Positions 1 to 10,852 of a stretch of DNA of 64,000 bases are shown here, piece after piece. The notes beneath the pieces are model-generated. The model was not told where the DNA came from. It searched no databases and was given only the letters and a program-made list of their open reading frames with translations. The first letter of the stretch is position 1. Every line of letters begins with the position of its first letter. The position numbers and the translations under genes were made by a program. Origin of the DNA: Sporomusa termitida (GTDB lineage: Bacteria > Bacillota > Negativicutes > Sporomusales > Sporomusaceae); contig NZ_CP036259.1 of NCBI RefSeq assembly GCF_007641255.1, positions 3,474,501-3,538,500 of the forward strand. Reading direction: 5' to 3'.

Positions 1-216
1 TTCCAGATCGGCAATCCGCGCTACCAACGCCAGTACTTTCGGCGCCTGCTTGCGGCTGGACTGGAAATAGGAACGCACCCGGTTTTTCAGATTGACAGCC
101 TTGCCGACATAGATAATCCGGTCTTTATTGTCCTTCATCAGATAAACACCGGGTTTATCAGGCAGCAGCGCCAATTTTTCCTCAACAACAGCAGCAATGG
201 TAGAAATAGCCGGCAC
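1..216 (-). CDS. uvrC: Excinuclease ABC subunit C, N-terminal part (cut by window edge)
   Basis: UvrC is the dual-incision nuclease of nucleotide excision repair, recruited by UvrB at damaged DNA. Only the first 72 codons are present. They contain the GIY-YIG signature of the 3' incision domain: KPGVYLMKD, then [14 protein letters not shown], with the conserved Gly and Tyr. The chosen start is GTG at 216, preceded by a GGGAGG ribosome site that overlaps the uvrA stop region. The gap to uvrA is 6 bases, so the gene is probably translated from the same message as uvrA. The uvrB-uvrA-uvrC order is typical of Firmicutes. The identification is secure although most of the protein is outside the window. 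Confidence 0.93.
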   Translation of the reverse strand, partial: MPAISTIAAVVEEKLALLPDKPGVYLMKDNKDRIIYVGKAVNLKNRVRSYFQSSRKQAPKVLALVARIADLE

Positions 217-222
217 CCTCCC

Positions 223-3057
223 TTACTGCCGCGGTCCCCGTGCTAACACCGGGGCCAGATAATGACCGGTATAGGACTGGGGCACAGCCACCACCTGCTC
301 CGGTGTGCCCTGGGCAACAATCGTCCCGCCCCGGTTACCGCCCTCCGGGCCCAGGTCAATAACATAATCGGCAGTCTTGATTACATCCAGGTTGTGTTCA
401 ATCACGATTACCGTATCACCGCCGTCGACCAGCCGCTGCAATACCTCCAGCAGCTTGTGGATATCGGCAGTATGCAGTCCGGTCGTCGGTTCATCCAGAA
501 TATACAGGGTCTTACCGGTACTGCGGCGGGCCAGCTCAGTCGCCAGCTTAATCCGCTGGGCTTCGCCGCCTGACAGCTGGGTAGCCGGCTGTCCCAGTTT
601 GATATACCCCAGACCAACATCCTGCAGGACCTGCAGCTTGCGGTGGATCTTGGGGATGTTCTGGAAAAACTCAACCGCTTCATCCACAACCATAGCCAGC
701 ACATTGGCAATACTTTTGCCTTTATAGCGGACCTCCAGGGTCTCCCGGTTATACCTGGCCCCTTTACAAACCTCGCAGGGCACATACACATCAGGTAAAA
801 AGTGCATCTCGATCTTGATAATACCGTCGCCTTTACAGGCCTCGCAGCGGCCGCCCTTGACATTAAAGCTGAACCGGCCCGGTTTATAGCCCCGCATCTT
901 GGCTTCCGGCGTCTGGCTGAATACCTCCCGGATATTATCAAACAGGCTGGTATAGGTTGCCGGATTGGAACGCGGCGTACGGCCAATGGGCGACTGGTCG
1001 ATATCAATAATTTTGTCAATATATTCCAGGCCGCGCAGACCTTCATGCGCCCCGGGCCGGGCATGGCTGCCGCGATACAGCTGACTGGCCAGGCCTTTAT
1101 AGAGAATCTCATTCACCAGGGTGCTTTTGCCGGAGCCGGACACCCCGGTAACGGCGGTAAATACCCCGAGGGGAAAGCGGGCGTTCAGTTTTTTCAGGTT
1201 GTTCTCCCGGGCGCCGATAATCTCCACCCATTTGCCATTGGGCTGACGCCTCACCGCCGGGACCGGAATGGCTTTACGGCCGCTCAGGTACTGGCCGGTG
1301 ACCGATTCGGCGCAGGCTTTTATCTCTGCCACCGTGCCCTGGGCGACAACCGTGCCGCCGCCGGCCCCGGCCACCGGGCCGATATCAATAATGTGATCGG
1401 CGGCATACATGGTATCCTCATCATGTTCCACCACCAGCAGCGTATTGCCCAGGTCCCGCATGTGCTTCAGGGTAGCCAGCAGCCGGTTGTTGTCGCGCTG
1501 ATGCAGGCCAATGCTGGGCTCATCCAGGATATAGAGCACCCCCACCAGCCCTGAACCAATCTGGGTGGCCAGCCGGATGCGCTGGGCTTCCCCGCCGGAA
1601 AGCGTACCGGCCGCCCGGTCCAGGGTCAGATAATCGAGGCCGACATTGAGTAAAAAACCCAGCCGGGCATTAATTTCTTTGAGGATTTGATTGGCAATCA
1701 CCGCTTCGCGGGCCGTCAGTTCAAGTTGGCCAAAGAACTCTTTCGATTCCGCTACCGTCATCCGGGTCACTTCATTGATATTCCTGGTACCGATCCGGAC
1801 TGCCAGCGCTTCCGGCTTCAGCCGCGCCCCCTTGCAGGCCGGGCAGGGCTTGGAGCTCATATACTCTTCAATCTCTTCCCGGGCCCAGTCGGAGGTTGAT
1901 TCACGGTGGCGGCGGGACAACAGGGGGATAACCCCTTCAAAAGTCGAATGATAGGTTTTGGTTTCACCATACATATTCTCATAGCGGAATGTAAATCTTG
2001 CCTGACCGGCGCCATTGAGGATAACCTCCTGGACAGGCCCGGGCGTCTGTTCCCAGCTGTCATACAGCGTCTGCCCGAAGTGTTCGAGCACCGCCTCCAG
2101 CTGACACATAAAGTAGGAATTAGAGCTCTTGCTGAGCGGGGCAATGACCCCGTCGATAAAGGCTTTGCCCGGATCGGGAAGGACCAGGGCCGGGTCGATC
2201 TCCAGATTATTGCCCAGACCGGTGCAGGCGGGACAGGCCCCAAAGGGGCTGTTGAAGGAAAACATCCGGGGCGCAATCTCCGGCAGGCTGATGCCGCAGT
2301 CCACACAGGCAAAGTTCTGGCTGAACATCAGCTCATTGGTGCCGCCGACAGCAACCGTCAGGATGCCGCCGCCCAGTTTAAGGGCCGTTTCGATAGAATC
2401 GGCCAGGCGGGCGGCTACGCCGTCCCGGACCGCAATCCGGTCGACAACCACCTCAATGGTATGCTTCTTATTTTTTTCCAGCTTAATCTCTTCCGTAATA
2501 TCGCGGATCTCACCATCCACCCGCACCCGGACATACCCGTTCTTACGGATGTCTTCCAGGATTTTCTGATGCTCGCCTTTTTTGCCGCGTATCACCGGCG
2601 CCATAATGCTCAGCCTGGCCCCCTCACCCAATGCCAGCAGCTGATCAACGATCTGCTCCACCGTCTGCTGGCTGATAGGCTTGCCGCATTTGGGGCAATA
2701 GGGACGGCCGGCCCGGGCAAACAACAGCCGCAGGTAGTCATAGATCTCAGTTACCGTACCGACTGTCGACCGCGGGTTGCGGCTGGTAGTCTTCTGGTCA
2801 ATCGAGATCGCCGGCGACAAGCCTTCTATATAATCCACATCAGGTTTGTCCATCTGGCCCAGAAACTGCCGGGCATAGGCCGACAATGACTCCACATAGC
2901 GGCGCTGCCCTTCGGCATAGATGGTGTCAAAGGCCAGTGAGGACTTGCCTGAACCGCTCAGACCGGTGATAACGACCAGCCGGTCCCGGGGGATTGTTAT
3001 GTCAATATTTTTTAAATTGTGCTGTCTGGCACCTTTAATAATAATGCTGTCTGTCAT
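223..3057 (-). CDS. uvrA: Excinuclease ABC subunit A
   Basis: UvrA is the ABC-type ATPase that scans DNA for bulky lesions and loads UvrB. The 944-residue protein has the full family layout: Walker A GLSGSGKS at 32-39, a zinc finger (CPKCGKPI and CVDC/CPAC cysteine pairs), a first LSGGEAQRI signature, a second Walker A (GVSGSGKST), a second zinc module (CEACKGDG) and a second [10 protein letters not shown] longer in-frame opening exists, but [12 protein letters not shown] at 3057 matches the family start and has an AAAGAGGGG ribosome site. An extended -10 promoter lies just upstream and a hairpin follows uvrB, so uvrA can be transcribed separately from uvrB. Confidence 0.97.
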   Translation of the reverse strand: MTDSIIIKGARQHNLKNIDITIPRDRLVVITGLSGSGKSSLAFDTIYAEGQRRYVESLSAYARQFLGQMDKPDVDYIEGLSPAISIDQKTTSRNPRSTVGTVTEIYDYLRLLFARAGRPYCPKCGKPISQQTVEQIVDQLLALGEGARLSIMAPVIRGKKGEHQKILEDIRKNGYVRVRVDGEIRDITEEIKLEKNKKHTIEVVVDRIAVRDGVAARLADSIETALKLGGGILTVAVGGTNELMFSQNFACVDCGISLPEIAPRMFSFNSPFGACPACTGLGNNLEIDPALVLPDPGKAFIDGVIAPLSKSSNSYFMCQLEAVLEHFGQTLYDSWEQTPGPVQEVILNGAGQARFTFRYENMYGETKTYHSTFEGVIPLLSRRHRESTSDWAREEIEEYMSSKPCPACKGARLKPEALAVRIGTRNINEVTRMTVAESKEFFGQLELTAREAVIANQILKEINARLGFLLNVGLDYLTLDRAAGTLSGGEAQRIRLATQIGSGLVGVLYILDEPSIGLHQRDNNRLLATLKHMRDLGNTLLVVEHDEDTMYAADHIIDIGPVAGAGGGTVVAQGTVAEIKACAESVTGQYLSGRKAIPVPAVRRQPNGKWVEIIGARENNLKKLNARFPLGVFTAVTGVSGSGKSTLVNEILYKGLASQLYRGSHARPGAHEGLRGLEYIDKIIDIDQSPIGRTPRSNPATYTSLFDNIREVFSQTPEAKMRGYKPGRFSFNVKGGRCEACKGDGIIKIEMHFLPDVYVPCEVCKGARYNRETLEVRYKGKSIANVLAMVVDEAVEFFQNIPKIHRKLQVLQDVGLGYIKLGQPATQLSGGEAQRIKLATELARRSTGKTLYILDEPTTGLHTADIHKLLEVLQRLVDGGDTVIVIEHNLDVIKTADYVIDLGPEGGNRGGTIVAQGTPEQVVAVPQSYTGHYLAPVLARGPRQ

Positions 3058-3115
3058 GGTGGTTCCCCTCTTTATGCTACTATCTATTAACTGATATTGA
3101 TTATTCGACTTTACT

Positions 3116-3124
3116 ATTATACCA
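3116..3124 (-). promoter_or_regulatory. Extended -10 promoter for uvrA
   Basis: On the minus strand TGG is followed directly by TATAAT, the TGn extended -10 form, 58 bases before the uvrA ATG. No good -35 is visible at 16-18 bases, which fits an extended -10 promoter. I found no convincing LexA box overlapping it. Confidence 0.5.
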
Positions 3125-3214
3125 GTATTCGCCGCATAATGGTAGCATTCACTGTTAACAAAAATGCTGGCCTTATCCTGTTCCAAATGACCAGGAACAA
3201 TATCAATATAATAT

Positions 3215-3238
3215 ACACCCGGCAATAACGCCGGGTGT
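3215..3238 (-). terminator. Hairpin after uvrB
   Basis: Perfect 9-bp stem ACACCCGGC/GCCGGGTGT with a 6-base loop, 6 bases after the uvrB stop. The following tract is AT-rich but not a clean U-run, so termination may be partial. Confidence 0.55.
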
Positions 3239-3244
3239 CTGGGT

Positions 3245-5359
3245 CTATTTTACGGTTCTGTTGCTGTCTGGCGGCTCATTCCTTGTATTTTTCTGGCGCC
3301 TTGGTGCTTTGCCGCCGGTGGCTTTGGCTTTGGCCGGTCCGGCCCCGGCTTTTTGCCGGAGCTCCACAATCATATCCCGGAGTTCGGCCGCCCGCTCAAA
3401 CTCGAGCAGCTTAGAGGCCTGGCGCATTTCTTTTTCCAGATTGGCGGCCAGTTCCAGCATATCGTCCCGGCCCATATTGCCGATGCGGTCGGTTTTGTAG
3501 GCGGCAGGCGTCTCGGCCACCTTAGTTGTTTCAATCAGCTCTTTCACCCGTTTTTCAATGGTCCGCGGGGTGATGCCGTGTTTAACATTGTAGGCCAGCT
3601 GAATCTCCCGGCGGCGCTCGGTCTCCCCCATCGCCCGGCGCATGGAGTCGGTAATATGGTCGGCATACATAATGACTTTGCCGTGGGCATTGCGGGCGGC
3701 ACGGCCAATGGTCTGCACCAGCGAGGTCTCGGACCGCAGAAAGCCCTCTTTATCGGCATCCAGAATGGCCACCAGGGATACCTCCGGCAAATCAAGCCCT
3801 TCCCGCAGCAAATTGATGCCAATCAGCACGTCATGGACACCGGCGCGCAGGTCACGGATGATCTCCACCCGCTCAATTGTCGCAATATCGGAATGCAGGT
3901 AATTGACCTTGATCCCCATGCCCTTCAGGTATTCGGTCAGGTTTTCCGCCATCTTTTTCGTCAGGGTCGTTACCAGTACCCGCTCATTGCCGGCAGCCCG
4001 CAGCTTAATCTCAGCCAGCAGATCATCCATCTGCCCTTTTATGGGCCGTACTTCAATCTCCGGATCAATCAGGCCTGTCGGTCTGATAACCTGCTGGGCT
4101 ACCTGGCTGGCTTCCTGCAGTTCATAGGCGGCGGGTGTGGCCGAGACATAAACAATCTGGTTGATCCGGGCCACGAACTCAGCAAAGGTCAGCGGCCGGT
4201 TATCAAACGCCGACGGCAGCCGGAAGCCATTTTCGACCAAAGCCTCTTTGCGCGAACGGTCACCGGCATACATCGCCCGGATCTGCGGCAGGGTAACATG
4301 CGACTCATCAATCACGATCAGAAAGTCTTCCGGAAAATAATCAACAAGGGTAAACGGGGATTCACCGGGCCGGCGGTTCGTAAGATGGCGGGAGTAATTT
4401 TCGATCCCTGAGCAGTAACCCATTTCCAGCATCATTTCCAGGTCATAGCGGGTGCGCTGGTCAATGCGCTGGGCTTCCAGCAGCTTGCCGTTAGCCCGCA
4501 GCCAGGCCAGGCGTTCCTCAAGCTCGCTCTCAATATCCCGCACGGCCCGCAGCATGTTTTCCCGCGACGTTACATAGTGGGAAGCCGGATAAACAGCAAT
4601 ATGCTTACGCTCGGCAATAATCTCGCCGGTGAGGGTATCAATCTCCAGAATCCGTTCGACCTCATCACCGAACAATTCGATCCGTAAGGCCTTCTCGCCA
4701 TAAGCAGCCGGGAAAATCTCAACAATATCCCCCCGCACCCGGAAGGTGCCCCGGCTGAAGTTATAGTCATTGCGCTCATACTGGATAGACACAAGCTTGC
4801 GCAGGATTTCATCCCGGTCTTTGATCTGGCCCTGCCGCAGTGACAGCACCAGCCCCCGGTATTCATCGGGAGAGCCTAAGCCGTAAATACAGGACACGCT
4901 GGCGACAATGATGACATCACGCCGCTCAAACAGCGAACTGGTGGCCGAATGGCGCAGCTTGTCTATCTCATCATTAATGGAAGCATCTTTTTCAATATAG
5001 GTATCGGTCTGGGCAATGTAGGCTTCCGGCTGATAATAGTCATAATAACTGACGAAATACTCTACCGCATTATTGGGAAAAAATTCCTTGAACTCGCTGG
5101 CCAGCTGCGCGGCCAGTGTTTTGTTATGGGCAATCACCAGGGTCGGTTTTTGTACCTTTTCAATAACCTTGGCAATGGTAAAGGTTTTGCCGGTACCGGT
5201 AGCCCCCAGCAGGACCTGCGCCCGGTCACCGCCCTGGATAGCGTCAGCAAGCTGGACAATCGCGGCCGGCTGATCACCGGTAGGTATAAACGGGGCTTCC
5301 ACTGTAAAAGGAATCCCCCCTTCCGTATGGACAGTATTAAGTTTGGGTACAGTTGCCAT
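3245..5359 (-). CDS. uvrB: Excinuclease ABC subunit B
   Basis: UvrB is the damage-verifying helicase-like subunit that accepts DNA from UvrA and positions UvrC. The 704-residue protein shows Walker A GATGTGKT at 52-59, the beta-hairpin segment [11 protein letters not shown] that inserts into the duplex, the DESH Walker B box, helicase motifs V and VI ([19 protein letters not shown]), and a C-terminal UVR coiled-coil ([12 protein letters not shown]) that contacts UvrC. ATG at 5359 is preferred over an upstream in-frame GTG at 5368 because the GAGG ribosome site is well spaced from it. It lies downstream of the MinJ-like gene and upstream of uvrA. Confidence 0.97.
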   Translation of the reverse strand: MATVPKLNTVHTEGGIPFTVEAPFIPTGDQPAAIVQLADAIQGGDRAQVLLGATGTGKTFTIAKVIEKVQKPTLVIAHNKTLAAQLASEFKEFFPNNAVEYFVSYYDYYQPEAYIAQTDTYIEKDASINDEIDKLRHSATSSLFERRDVIIVASVSCIYGLGSPDEYRGLVLSLRQGQIKDRDEILRKLVSIQYERNDYNFSRGTFRVRGDIVEIFPAAYGEKALRIELFGDEVERILEIDTLTGEIIAERKHIAVYPASHYVTSRENMLRAVRDIESELEERLAWLRANGKLLEAQRIDQRTRYDLEMMLEMGYCSGIENYSRHLTNRRPGESPFTLVDYFPEDFLIVIDESHVTLPQIRAMYAGDRSRKEALVENGFRLPSAFDNRPLTFAEFVARINQIVYVSATPAAYELQEASQVAQQVIRPTGLIDPEIEVRPIKGQMDDLLAEIKLRAAGNERVLVTTLTKKMAENLTEYLKGMGIKVNYLHSDIATIERVEIIRDLRAGVHDVLIGINLLREGLDLPEVSLVAILDADKEGFLRSETSLVQTIGRAARNAHGKVIMYADHITDSMRRAMGETERRREIQLAYNVKHGITPRTIEKRVKELIETTKVAETPAAYKTDRIGNMGRDDMLELAANLEKEMRQASKLLEFERAAELRDMIVELRQKAGAGPAKAKATGGKAPRRQKNTRNEPPDSNRTVK

Positions 5360-5385
5360 TCGCCTCACCTCACCGACTTTTAACT

Positions 5386-5408
5386 TGCCGCCAGCCAGAC
5401 TGGCGGCA
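5386..5408 (-). terminator. Hairpin between the PDZ gene and uvrB
   Basis: Stem TGCCGCCAG/CTGGCGGCA with a 5-base loop in the 69-base gap. There is no U-run after it, so it may be a weak terminator or a processing/stability hairpin. Confidence 0.35.
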
Positions 5409-5428
5409 TCTAGCGATTCATTCCTCTG

Positions 5429-6673
5429 TTAGCGGCGTTTAAGTTTATCAAGCACCCAGTCGAGCAGCCCGTAGCGCTCAGTCGCCATTTCCGCATAAAA
5501 CTGCTCGTCCCCGTCCGGCACCGGAATTATCCCCAGCCGCCGCTGACCACGGGTAAACCGGACCTCTTTCACCAGGGTCCGGCCATCCCGCTCCAGGCTG
5601 AGGCTGAATTGGTCAGGCGTGTGACTGATGGCAGCGGCCAGCTCGAAACGGTTGTTAACAGGCATACCGGCCAGATGGGTAATAATATCACCCGGCTTAA
5701 TGATCCTGGCGGCCGGTGTACCGACAACCGTATCCAGGGCCATAATGCCGTAAGGCGGGGGAACAAACCGGGGCGGGGCCTGCAGTTCCCGGCGGTTATC
5801 CAGTTGAATCAGCAGTTCGTGGCCAACCGGCGACAGCAGGGCGGCAATCACCATCAGCCAGGAATATTTCGCCGACAGCAACGCCAGTGCTAACAAAACA
5901 AGGCTGTATATCGCCAGATTCAGGGCCGACCGCCACCGTCGCTGCCGGGGCAGACTGGCGATGGCCATGTCGGTATAGCCGAGGGCCGCCACTACCGGGG
6001 CCATGACATAGACCCAGCCGGAACCGGCCGGCGGTTCCTCAGCCAACGGCAGCAACGGCCACCATTCAGGCATATTGATCATACCGCCGCCGGCGGCGTT
6101 CCCGGTCGGCACGGCCACCGCGGCCAGGATCACCAGCGGCAGCGGCCAGAAATTCTGCAGGCTGAAAGCCCCGACCAGCCGGCCGTCAGCCTTTTTGATA
6201 ATCATCGGCATCGAACTGTAGCCGCCGCTGATGGCAATCAGCAGGCTCTCCGTGATATGCAGTACAGCCACCAGGGCCAGTACCTGCGGCACATCCACCT
6301 CCGGCCAGCCAAACAGCACACTGGCCAGAGCCACCAGACCGCCGGCATAGGCAAAACATAAAAACCGCATATTGATAAACATAAGCAGCAAAGCTACCGG
6401 CCAGATATAGGCCAGCCCCAGCTGATTGAGGGTAACGCCGACCAGGGTTAACAACAAGCTGCCGGTTATGCCGCCGATAAGGCCAAAAAAACCGGCCAGC
6501 AGGATCTGCTGGGACAAGGTGTAGTTATACACACCAAACATCTGCAGCTGCCGCTTCTGGGTCTGCCAGTACTGATAGCCCACCAGCGCCAGGATCAGCA
6601 GGAAATTAAAATTGAAGATGATCCCCAGGGCCCCACGGATAATAAGCAGCGTAATATCTGACCACGGAAACAA
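5429..6673 (-). CDS. MinJ-like polytopic membrane protein with C-terminal PDZ domain
   Basis: The 414-residue protein has about eight hydrophobic segments in residues 1-280. A cytoplasmic-type PDZ domain follows at about 300-385 (GTPAARIIKPGDIITHLAG, then the LSLERDGR strand). In B. subtilis the gene between ctpB and uvrB is minJ, which bridges DivIVA to MinD and positions cell division. Gene order and architecture match that protein, while sequence identity cannot be judged here, so the cell-division role is inferred. The start is TTG at 6673 with GGTGAGG upstream. An alternative reading is a generic PDZ membrane protein of unknown role. Confidence 0.7.
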   Translation of the reverse strand: MFPWSDITLLIIRGALGIIFNFNFLLILALVGYQYWQTQKRQLQMFGVYNYTLSQQILLAGFFGLIGGITGSLLLTLVGVTLNQLGLAYIWPVALLLMFINMRFLCFAYAGGLVALASVLFGWPEVDVPQVLALVAVLHITESLLIAISGGYSSMPMIIKKADGRLVGAFSLQNFWPLPLVILAAVAVPTGNAAGGGMINMPEWWPLLPLAEEPPAGSGWVYVMAPVVAALGYTDMAIASLPRQRRWRSALNLAIYSLVLLALALLSAKYSWLMVIAALLSPVGHELLIQLDNRRELQAPPRFVPPPYGIMALDTVVGTPAARIIKPGDIITHLAGMPVNNRFELAAAISHTPDQFSLSLERDGRTLVKEVRFTRGQRRLGIIPVPDGDEQFYAEMATERYGLLDWVLDKLKRR

Positions 6674-6729
6674 GTTGTCCTCACCTCAAACAAGCTTTAG
6701 TCCGGAGAATACAGTACTTCGTCTTTCTT

Positions 6730-6829
6730 AAAACCGATAGAATAATTGGCGTAGATTTTTTCGCTCGGCAATCTGTAATGCGACGACAACGAAGCAGTGC
6801 GGAAAAGCTCCGCAATTATCATTGGTTTT
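6730..6829. repeat. Palindromic interspersed element, copy A (short form)
   Basis: A 100-bp imperfect palindrome whose outer arms are AAAACCgATAgaATAATTG and CAATTATCATTGGTTTT. Its interior carries the family core GACGACAACGAAGCAGTG and GGCAATCTGTAA, shared with copies B and C. It sits between the ctpA terminator and the PDZ gene. Confidence 0.65.
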
Positions 6830-6858
6830 GCGGGAGATGAAGGACCAGGCCGGGAAGG

Positions 6859-6896
6859 AAGATAAAGGTTGGTCTATAGTCACTATAAACCAACCT
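6859..6896 (-). terminator. Intrinsic terminator of ctpA
   Basis: A 14-bp stem (AGGTTGGTTTATAG pairing with CTATAGACCAACCT, one G-U pair) with a 3-base loop and a following UUAUCUU tract, starting 6 bases after the ctpA stop. Confidence 0.8.
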
Positions 6897-6901
6897 GATC
6901 C

Positions 6902-8041
6902 CTACATTTTACTTTTCAAAACCTCAACCGCTTTATCAAGCTGTATATCTTTATTGTCTTGGGTTTCGGTCAATTCCAGCTGAATATCAGGCTCAATGCC
7001 GACGCCATTAATCGCCCGGTCCTTCGGGGTGAGATATTTGGCAATCGTCAGTTTAATGGCTGAGCCTTCATCAAGACGGATAACAGTCTGGACAGACCCT
7101 TTGCCGTACGTTTTGGTGCCGATCAGGGTACCCACACCGGTATCCTGGGCAGCTCCGGCCACAATCTCCGAGGCACTGGCACTGCCGCCGTTAACCAGGA
7201 TAGCTACCGGGTATTTCGCGGCCGGCAGATGGGAGGAATGAGTCTCCCGGTGCCCGTCCCGGGTAACCACAGAGACTACCGGGCCTTTGGGTACAAACTG
7301 GCTGGCAACTTTAACACTTTCATCCAACAGCCCGCCCGGGTTATCCCGCAGGTCAAGCACCAGCGACTGGAGGCCTTCCTGTTCGAGCTCCTGCAATTTG
7401 TGGATAAAATCATTGCCGGTATTTTCATTAAACATCGCTATCCGGATATAGCCGATGTTGTTCTCCAGCATTCTGCCGGCGACAGTTTTAATCTGGATGT
7501 TCGAGCGGGTCAGGGTATATTCCTGCAGTTCCTGGCCCCGCAGAATAGTTAACACAACTTTGCTGCCTTCGGGGCCGCGAATTTTGCTGACAGCCTCGTC
7601 CAGGGCCAGGTCTTTGGTATCCTGACCGTCAATTTTGAGAATTTGGTCCCCGCTTTTGATGCCGGCCTTTTCGCCCGGGGTACCTTCAATCGGGGCCACA
7701 ACGGTCAGCAGTTTATCCTTGGTGCCGATAACAATGCCCACGCCGCCAAAAGACCCTTCGGTCTCAATCATGAATTCTTTAAACATTTTGGCATCCATAT
7801 AAATAGAATGCGGATCATTCAGGGAATTGACCATCCCTTTGATGGACCCGGCCATCAGGGTCTCAACCGGGACCTCCTCAACATAGCGGGCCTTGACAAC
7901 CTGCAGGGCCCGCAATACCCGGACAGTGCTGATCACATCCGAGGACCAGGCATTCATCAGGTACAGGAATCCGGCCGAGGTTGTCAAAAATGTCACTAAA
8001 ACCAATAGCACTGCACCAAAAATTATTTTACGGCGGCTCAA
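6902..8041 (-). CDS. ctpA: S41 family C-terminal processing protease
   Basis: This 379-residue serine protease is anchored by one N-terminal membrane segment (about residues 6-30) and acts outside the cytoplasmic membrane, clipping substrates near their C-termini. A PDZ domain spans about 97-170 (GGVGIVIG and GIKSGDQILKIDG). The S41 core has the catalytic Ser in the SASASE motif (287-292) and the general-base Lys314 in TYGKGSVQ. The gene follows an EnvC-like hydrolase activator and precedes a MinJ-like gene, the same order as ctpB in B. subtilis. The substrate is unknown. A related paralogue, CtpB, acts in sporulation signalling. Confidence 0.92.
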   Translation of the reverse strand: MSRRKIIFGAVLLVLVTFLTTSAGFLYLMNAWSSDVISTVRVLRALQVVKARYVEEVPVETLMAGSIKGMVNSLNDPHSIYMDAKMFKEFMIETEGSFGGVGIVIGTKDKLLTVVAPIEGTPGEKAGIKSGDQILKIDGQDTKDLALDEAVSKIRGPEGSKVVLTILRGQELQEYTLTRSNIQIKTVAGRMLENNIGYIRIAMFNENTGNDFIHKLQELEQEGLQSLVLDLRDNPGGLLDESVKVASQFVPKGPVVSVVTRDGHRETHSSHLPAAKYPVAILVNGGSASASEIVAGAAQDTGVGTLIGTKTYGKGSVQTVIRLDEGSAIKLTIAKYLTPKDRAINGVGIEPDIQLELTETQDNKDIQLDKAVEVLKSKM

Positions 8042-8140
8042 TCAATACACCTCGCTGAAGTCGCGGGTTCAATACCGGACTTATCCCTTTTCATTTTATA
8101 TTTTTAACTATATGTCAAATTGCCGATAAATATTCTTGCG

Positions 8141-9271
8141 CTAGGGCAGATATCCCAGCGGACTGACCGGCGTACCATTTTCACGGACTTCAAAATGCAG
8201 GTGCGGCCCGGTTGAATAACCGGTGCTGCCGCAGCGGGAGATCAGCTGTCCCTTTTGCACCCGGTACCCTTCTTCCACCAGCAGTTCCGAGTTGTGGGCA
8301 TAAAGCGTCGAGATGCCGCCGCCATGATTGATAATAACGGCCTTGCCATAACCGCCCATCCAGCCGCTGAAGACAACGGTACCGCTGTCGGCAGCAAGAA
8401 TGGAGTCCCCGTAATCGGCGCCGATATCAATCCCGCTGTGATAACGCTGCGTACCGAAGATCGGATGTACACGCCAGCCGAAGGGGGAAGTAATCGGGCC
8501 GGCGGCCGGCCAGATCAGCGCGCCGCTGCCGCCTGCCGCCCCGGCCGGGCCGCCGGTCTGGATATTACGGAGCATTTGCTCGATCTGACGCGAGGTCTCC
8601 ATTAATTCCTGGTAGGCGCGCTCGGCCGTATCCCGTTCCTGCACCGCCGAATCCAGCACTCTTTCCCGTTCATCCCGGCTGGCTTCAATAACCAGTCTTT
8701 TGGCTGCAGCCTGGTCTTTGAGCTGGGCGATGGCCGCCTTGTCCCGCTCCAGCTCGGCCCGTTTCTGCACAACCAGCTCCCGTTCGGCCTTAACCTGGGC
8801 CACAAGGGCCAGGTCCTGATTAACGACCCGTTTGAGCAAATCGGCCCTGGTGGTAAAATCAGTAAAATCGGCAGCCCCCAACAGCACATCCAGATAATTA
8901 ACCTGCCCGTTTTTGTAAATGTCACGCATCCGTTTATTGAGAATCTGGCTGCGCTCAGCCAGGTTTTTTTCAACCTTAGCCAGCAATTCGGTGTTTACCT
9001 CGATTTGCTGCTCCGTCGCTGCCAGCTTGGCTAAAATAGCATTATATTCAGCAACTGCGCTATCAAGGTCGCCCTGAATTGTCCGCAGTTGGTCCGATAC
9101 GCTGTCAACCTGCCGCTGCGCCTGGGCGGCCCGGCTTTGCTGGGCCGCCATCTCCCGCTGAACGGTCTGCAGCTGCCGCTGTTTTTGATCAATTTCATCA
9201 GCCAGCGCCGTACCAATTACGCTGGCCGTCAGCAGGACAACAAGGCCTAAAGACAATATTCGTTTGCTCAC
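8141..9271 (-). CDS. EnvC-like murein hydrolase activator, M23 (LytM) peptidase domain
   Basis: The 376-residue exported protein starts with a signal peptide (ILSLGLVVLLTASVIGTALA). A long coiled coil (about 25-235) rich in Q, R and A comes next. The C-terminal M23 domain (about 250-370) includes the zinc-ligand motifs HSGIDIG and HLHFEV. The layout matches EnvC/PcsB-type proteins, which couple to FtsEX and either cut or switch on cell-wall hydrolysis at division. It lies 17 bases downstream of ftsX, which strongly supports this partnership. Because the HxxxD and HxH residues are present, it may itself be catalytic rather than a pure activator. Confidence 0.9.
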   Translation of the reverse strand: MSKRILSLGLVVLLTASVIGTALADEIDQKQRQLQTVQREMAAQQSRAAQAQRQVDSVSDQLRTIQGDLDSAVAEYNAILAKLAATEQQIEVNTELLAKVEKNLAERSQILNKRMRDIYKNGQVNYLDVLLGAADFTDFTTRADLLKRVVNQDLALVAQVKAERELVVQKRAELERDKAAIAQLKDQAAAKRLVIEASRDERERVLDSAVQERDTAERAYQELMETSRQIEQMLRNIQTGGPAGAAGGSGALIWPAAGPITSPFGWRVHPIFGTQRYHSGIDIGADYGDSILAADSGTVVFSGWMGGYGKAVIINHGGGISTLYAHNSELLVEEGYRVQKGQLISRCGSTGYSTGPHLHFEVRENGTPVSPLGYLP

Positions 9272-9288
9272 AAGGGTTCTCCCTCCTG

Positions 9289-10176
9289 TTACACCTTCAT
9301 AAAGCGGCGAAGTGAAATCGTACTGCCCAGGGCGCCAATGGCCGCCCCCACGACTAACAACACTATACTGATATGGGTTAAAAACGGGCTCTTCGGAATC
9401 AGCGGCAGAAAGGCCAGTGATTCGTAAACTTTTTCGGTCAGGGCGCTATAGGTCTGGCTCAGGACCAGCACCGCGCACAGGGCGCCGCCAAACCCTAAGA
9501 TCATGCCTTCAATCATAAACGGCCAGCGGATGAACCAGTCGGTTGCCCCAACATACTTCATAATGCCGATCTCTTTGCGGCGGGCAAACACAGTAATTCT
9601 GATGGTATTGGCAATGATAAACAAGGCGGCCAGCGCCAGAAAGCCAATCAGCAGCAGGCCGACGATCCTGATCATTTTTGTCAGGCTGAATAGCTGTTCA
9701 ATCACTTCCTGACCATATTTGGCGGTTTCGACCCCGGTAAGCCGGCTGATTGCCGCCGCTACCGGCTTAACATCCTCAGGCCTGTCCACCTTTACCTCAA
9801 AAGAGTTAGGCAGCGGGTTGGTATCCCCCAGGGCGGTGAGCAGTCCCTGCTGTTCACCCAGTCTGTCTTTAAACTTAACCAACGCCTGCTCTTTATCGAC
9901 AAACATAACCTGCGTAACCCCGTTCAGCTTGGTTATCCTGGTGCCAAGCGCCCGCATGTCCCGGTCGGATAAGGAATCCTCCAGATATACGGTAATCTGA
10001 ACCTGGGTTTCCAGGGTTGAGGCCATATGGTTAAGATTAAGGATCATAATTAAAAACATGCCTAAAATCAGCAGCGACAACGCTACTGTACTAATGGAGG
10101 CAATGCTCATCAGGCCGTTATGCCGGAGTGAGGAAATAGCCTCCCGCACAAAATATTCAAAGGTTCTAATCTTCAT
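9289..10176 (-). CDS. ftsX: Cell division ABC transporter permease FtsX
   Basis: The 295-residue protein has the FtsX layout: a short cytoplasmic N-terminus, TM1 (about 20-42), a large extracellular loop of about 100 residues, and three C-terminal TM helices with the FtsX/MacB segment ARRKEIGIMKYVGATDWFIRWPF. With FtsE it transmits ATP-driven movement across the membrane to a murein hydrolase, here probably the adjacent M23 protein. ATG at 10176 is favoured because the AAGGGG site is 9 bases away. An ATG two codons earlier is only 3 bases from it. The reading frame overlaps the end of ftsE, which indicates translational coupling. Confidence 0.94.
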   Translation of the reverse strand: MKIRTFEYFVREAISSLRHNGLMSIASISTVALSLLILGMFLIMILNLNHMASTLETQVQITVYLEDSLSDRDMRALGTRITKLNGVTQVMFVDKEQALVKFKDRLGEQQGLLTALGDTNPLPNSFEVKVDRPEDVKPVAAAISRLTGVETAKYGQEVIEQLFSLTKMIRIVGLLLIGFLALAALFIIANTIRITVFARRKEIGIMKYVGATDWFIRWPFMIEGMILGFGGALCAVLVLSQTYSALTEKVYESLAFLPLIPKSPFLTHISIVLLVVGAAIGALGSTISLRRFMKV

Positions 10177-10852
10177 AACCATAAGCCCCTTTTACCTGAT
10201 CACGAACAATGCGGCCTTTTTCAATAGCAATCACCCGTTTCTTCATGGCATCAACCACCGTCTTATCATGAGTAGCCATCACAATGGTGGTGCCGGCTTT
10301 GTTAATTCTGTCAAATACCTTCGTGATCTCCCAGGAGGTATCAGGATCAAGATTGCCGGTGGGCTCATCGGCAATCACCACCACCGGATTGTTGATAATA
10401 GCGCGGGCAATGGCGACCCGCTGCTGTTCCCCGCCGGACAGTTCTGACGGATATGTACGCAATTTATGCCTGAGGCCGACCAGTTCCAGCACATTGTGAA
10501 CGCGCTTTTGCATCTCCCGCCGCGACGCTTCAATCACCTGCATGGCAAAAGCCACATTGTCAAAGACGGTTTTATTCGGCAGCAGACGATAATCCTGAAA
10601 GACAATGCCCAGGCCCCGCCGCAGATAAGGCACCTCGGCGGCTGTCATCGCAACAACATTACGCCCGTTAACGACAAGCCGCCCGCTGGTAGGCAGTTCT
10701 TCCCGGAAAATAAGTTTAATGAAGGTCGATTTGCCTGCGCCGCTCGGACCGACTACAAAAACAAAATCCCCTTTGCCAATCTCTACGGAAACATCAGCTA
10801 AAGCGACCGAGCCGTTATGATATACTTTCGACACTTCACTCATGGTAATCAA
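10166..10852 (-). CDS. ftsE: Cell division ATP-binding protein FtsE
   Basis: A 228-residue ABC ATPase with Walker A (GPSGAGKS), a Q-loop ([10 protein letters not shown]), the LSGGEQQR signature and the DEPTGNLDP Walker B/D-loop. It is the cytoplasmic partner of FtsX. The start is a TTG at 10852, giving [11 protein letters not shown], which matches the usual FtsE N-terminus; GGAGGT lies 9-10 bases upstream. The next ATG (10843) would remove the first strand. It is the first gene of the ftsE-ftsX-M23 unit. Confidence 0.95.
   Translation of the reverse strand: MITMSEVSKVYHNGSVALADVSVEIGKGDFVFVVGPSGAGKSTFIKLIFREELPTSGRLVVNGRNVVAMTAAEVPYLRRGLGIVFQDYRLLPNKTVFDNVAFAMQVIEASRREMQKRVHNVLELVGLRHKLRTYPSELSGGEQQRVAIARAIINNPVVVIADEPTGNLDPDTSWEITKVFDRINKAGTTIVMATHDKTVVDAMKKRVIAIEKGRIVRDQVKGAYGYED

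Noticed and set aside
3100-3130. Possible LexA box overlapping the uvrA -10
   Set aside because: CGAATACTGGTATAA only loosely resembles the GAAC-N4-GTTC Firmicute box.
223-3200. Long open frames antisense to uvrA (up to 327 codons)
   Set aside because: Shadow frames caused by GC-rich codon use; no ribosome sites or family motifs.
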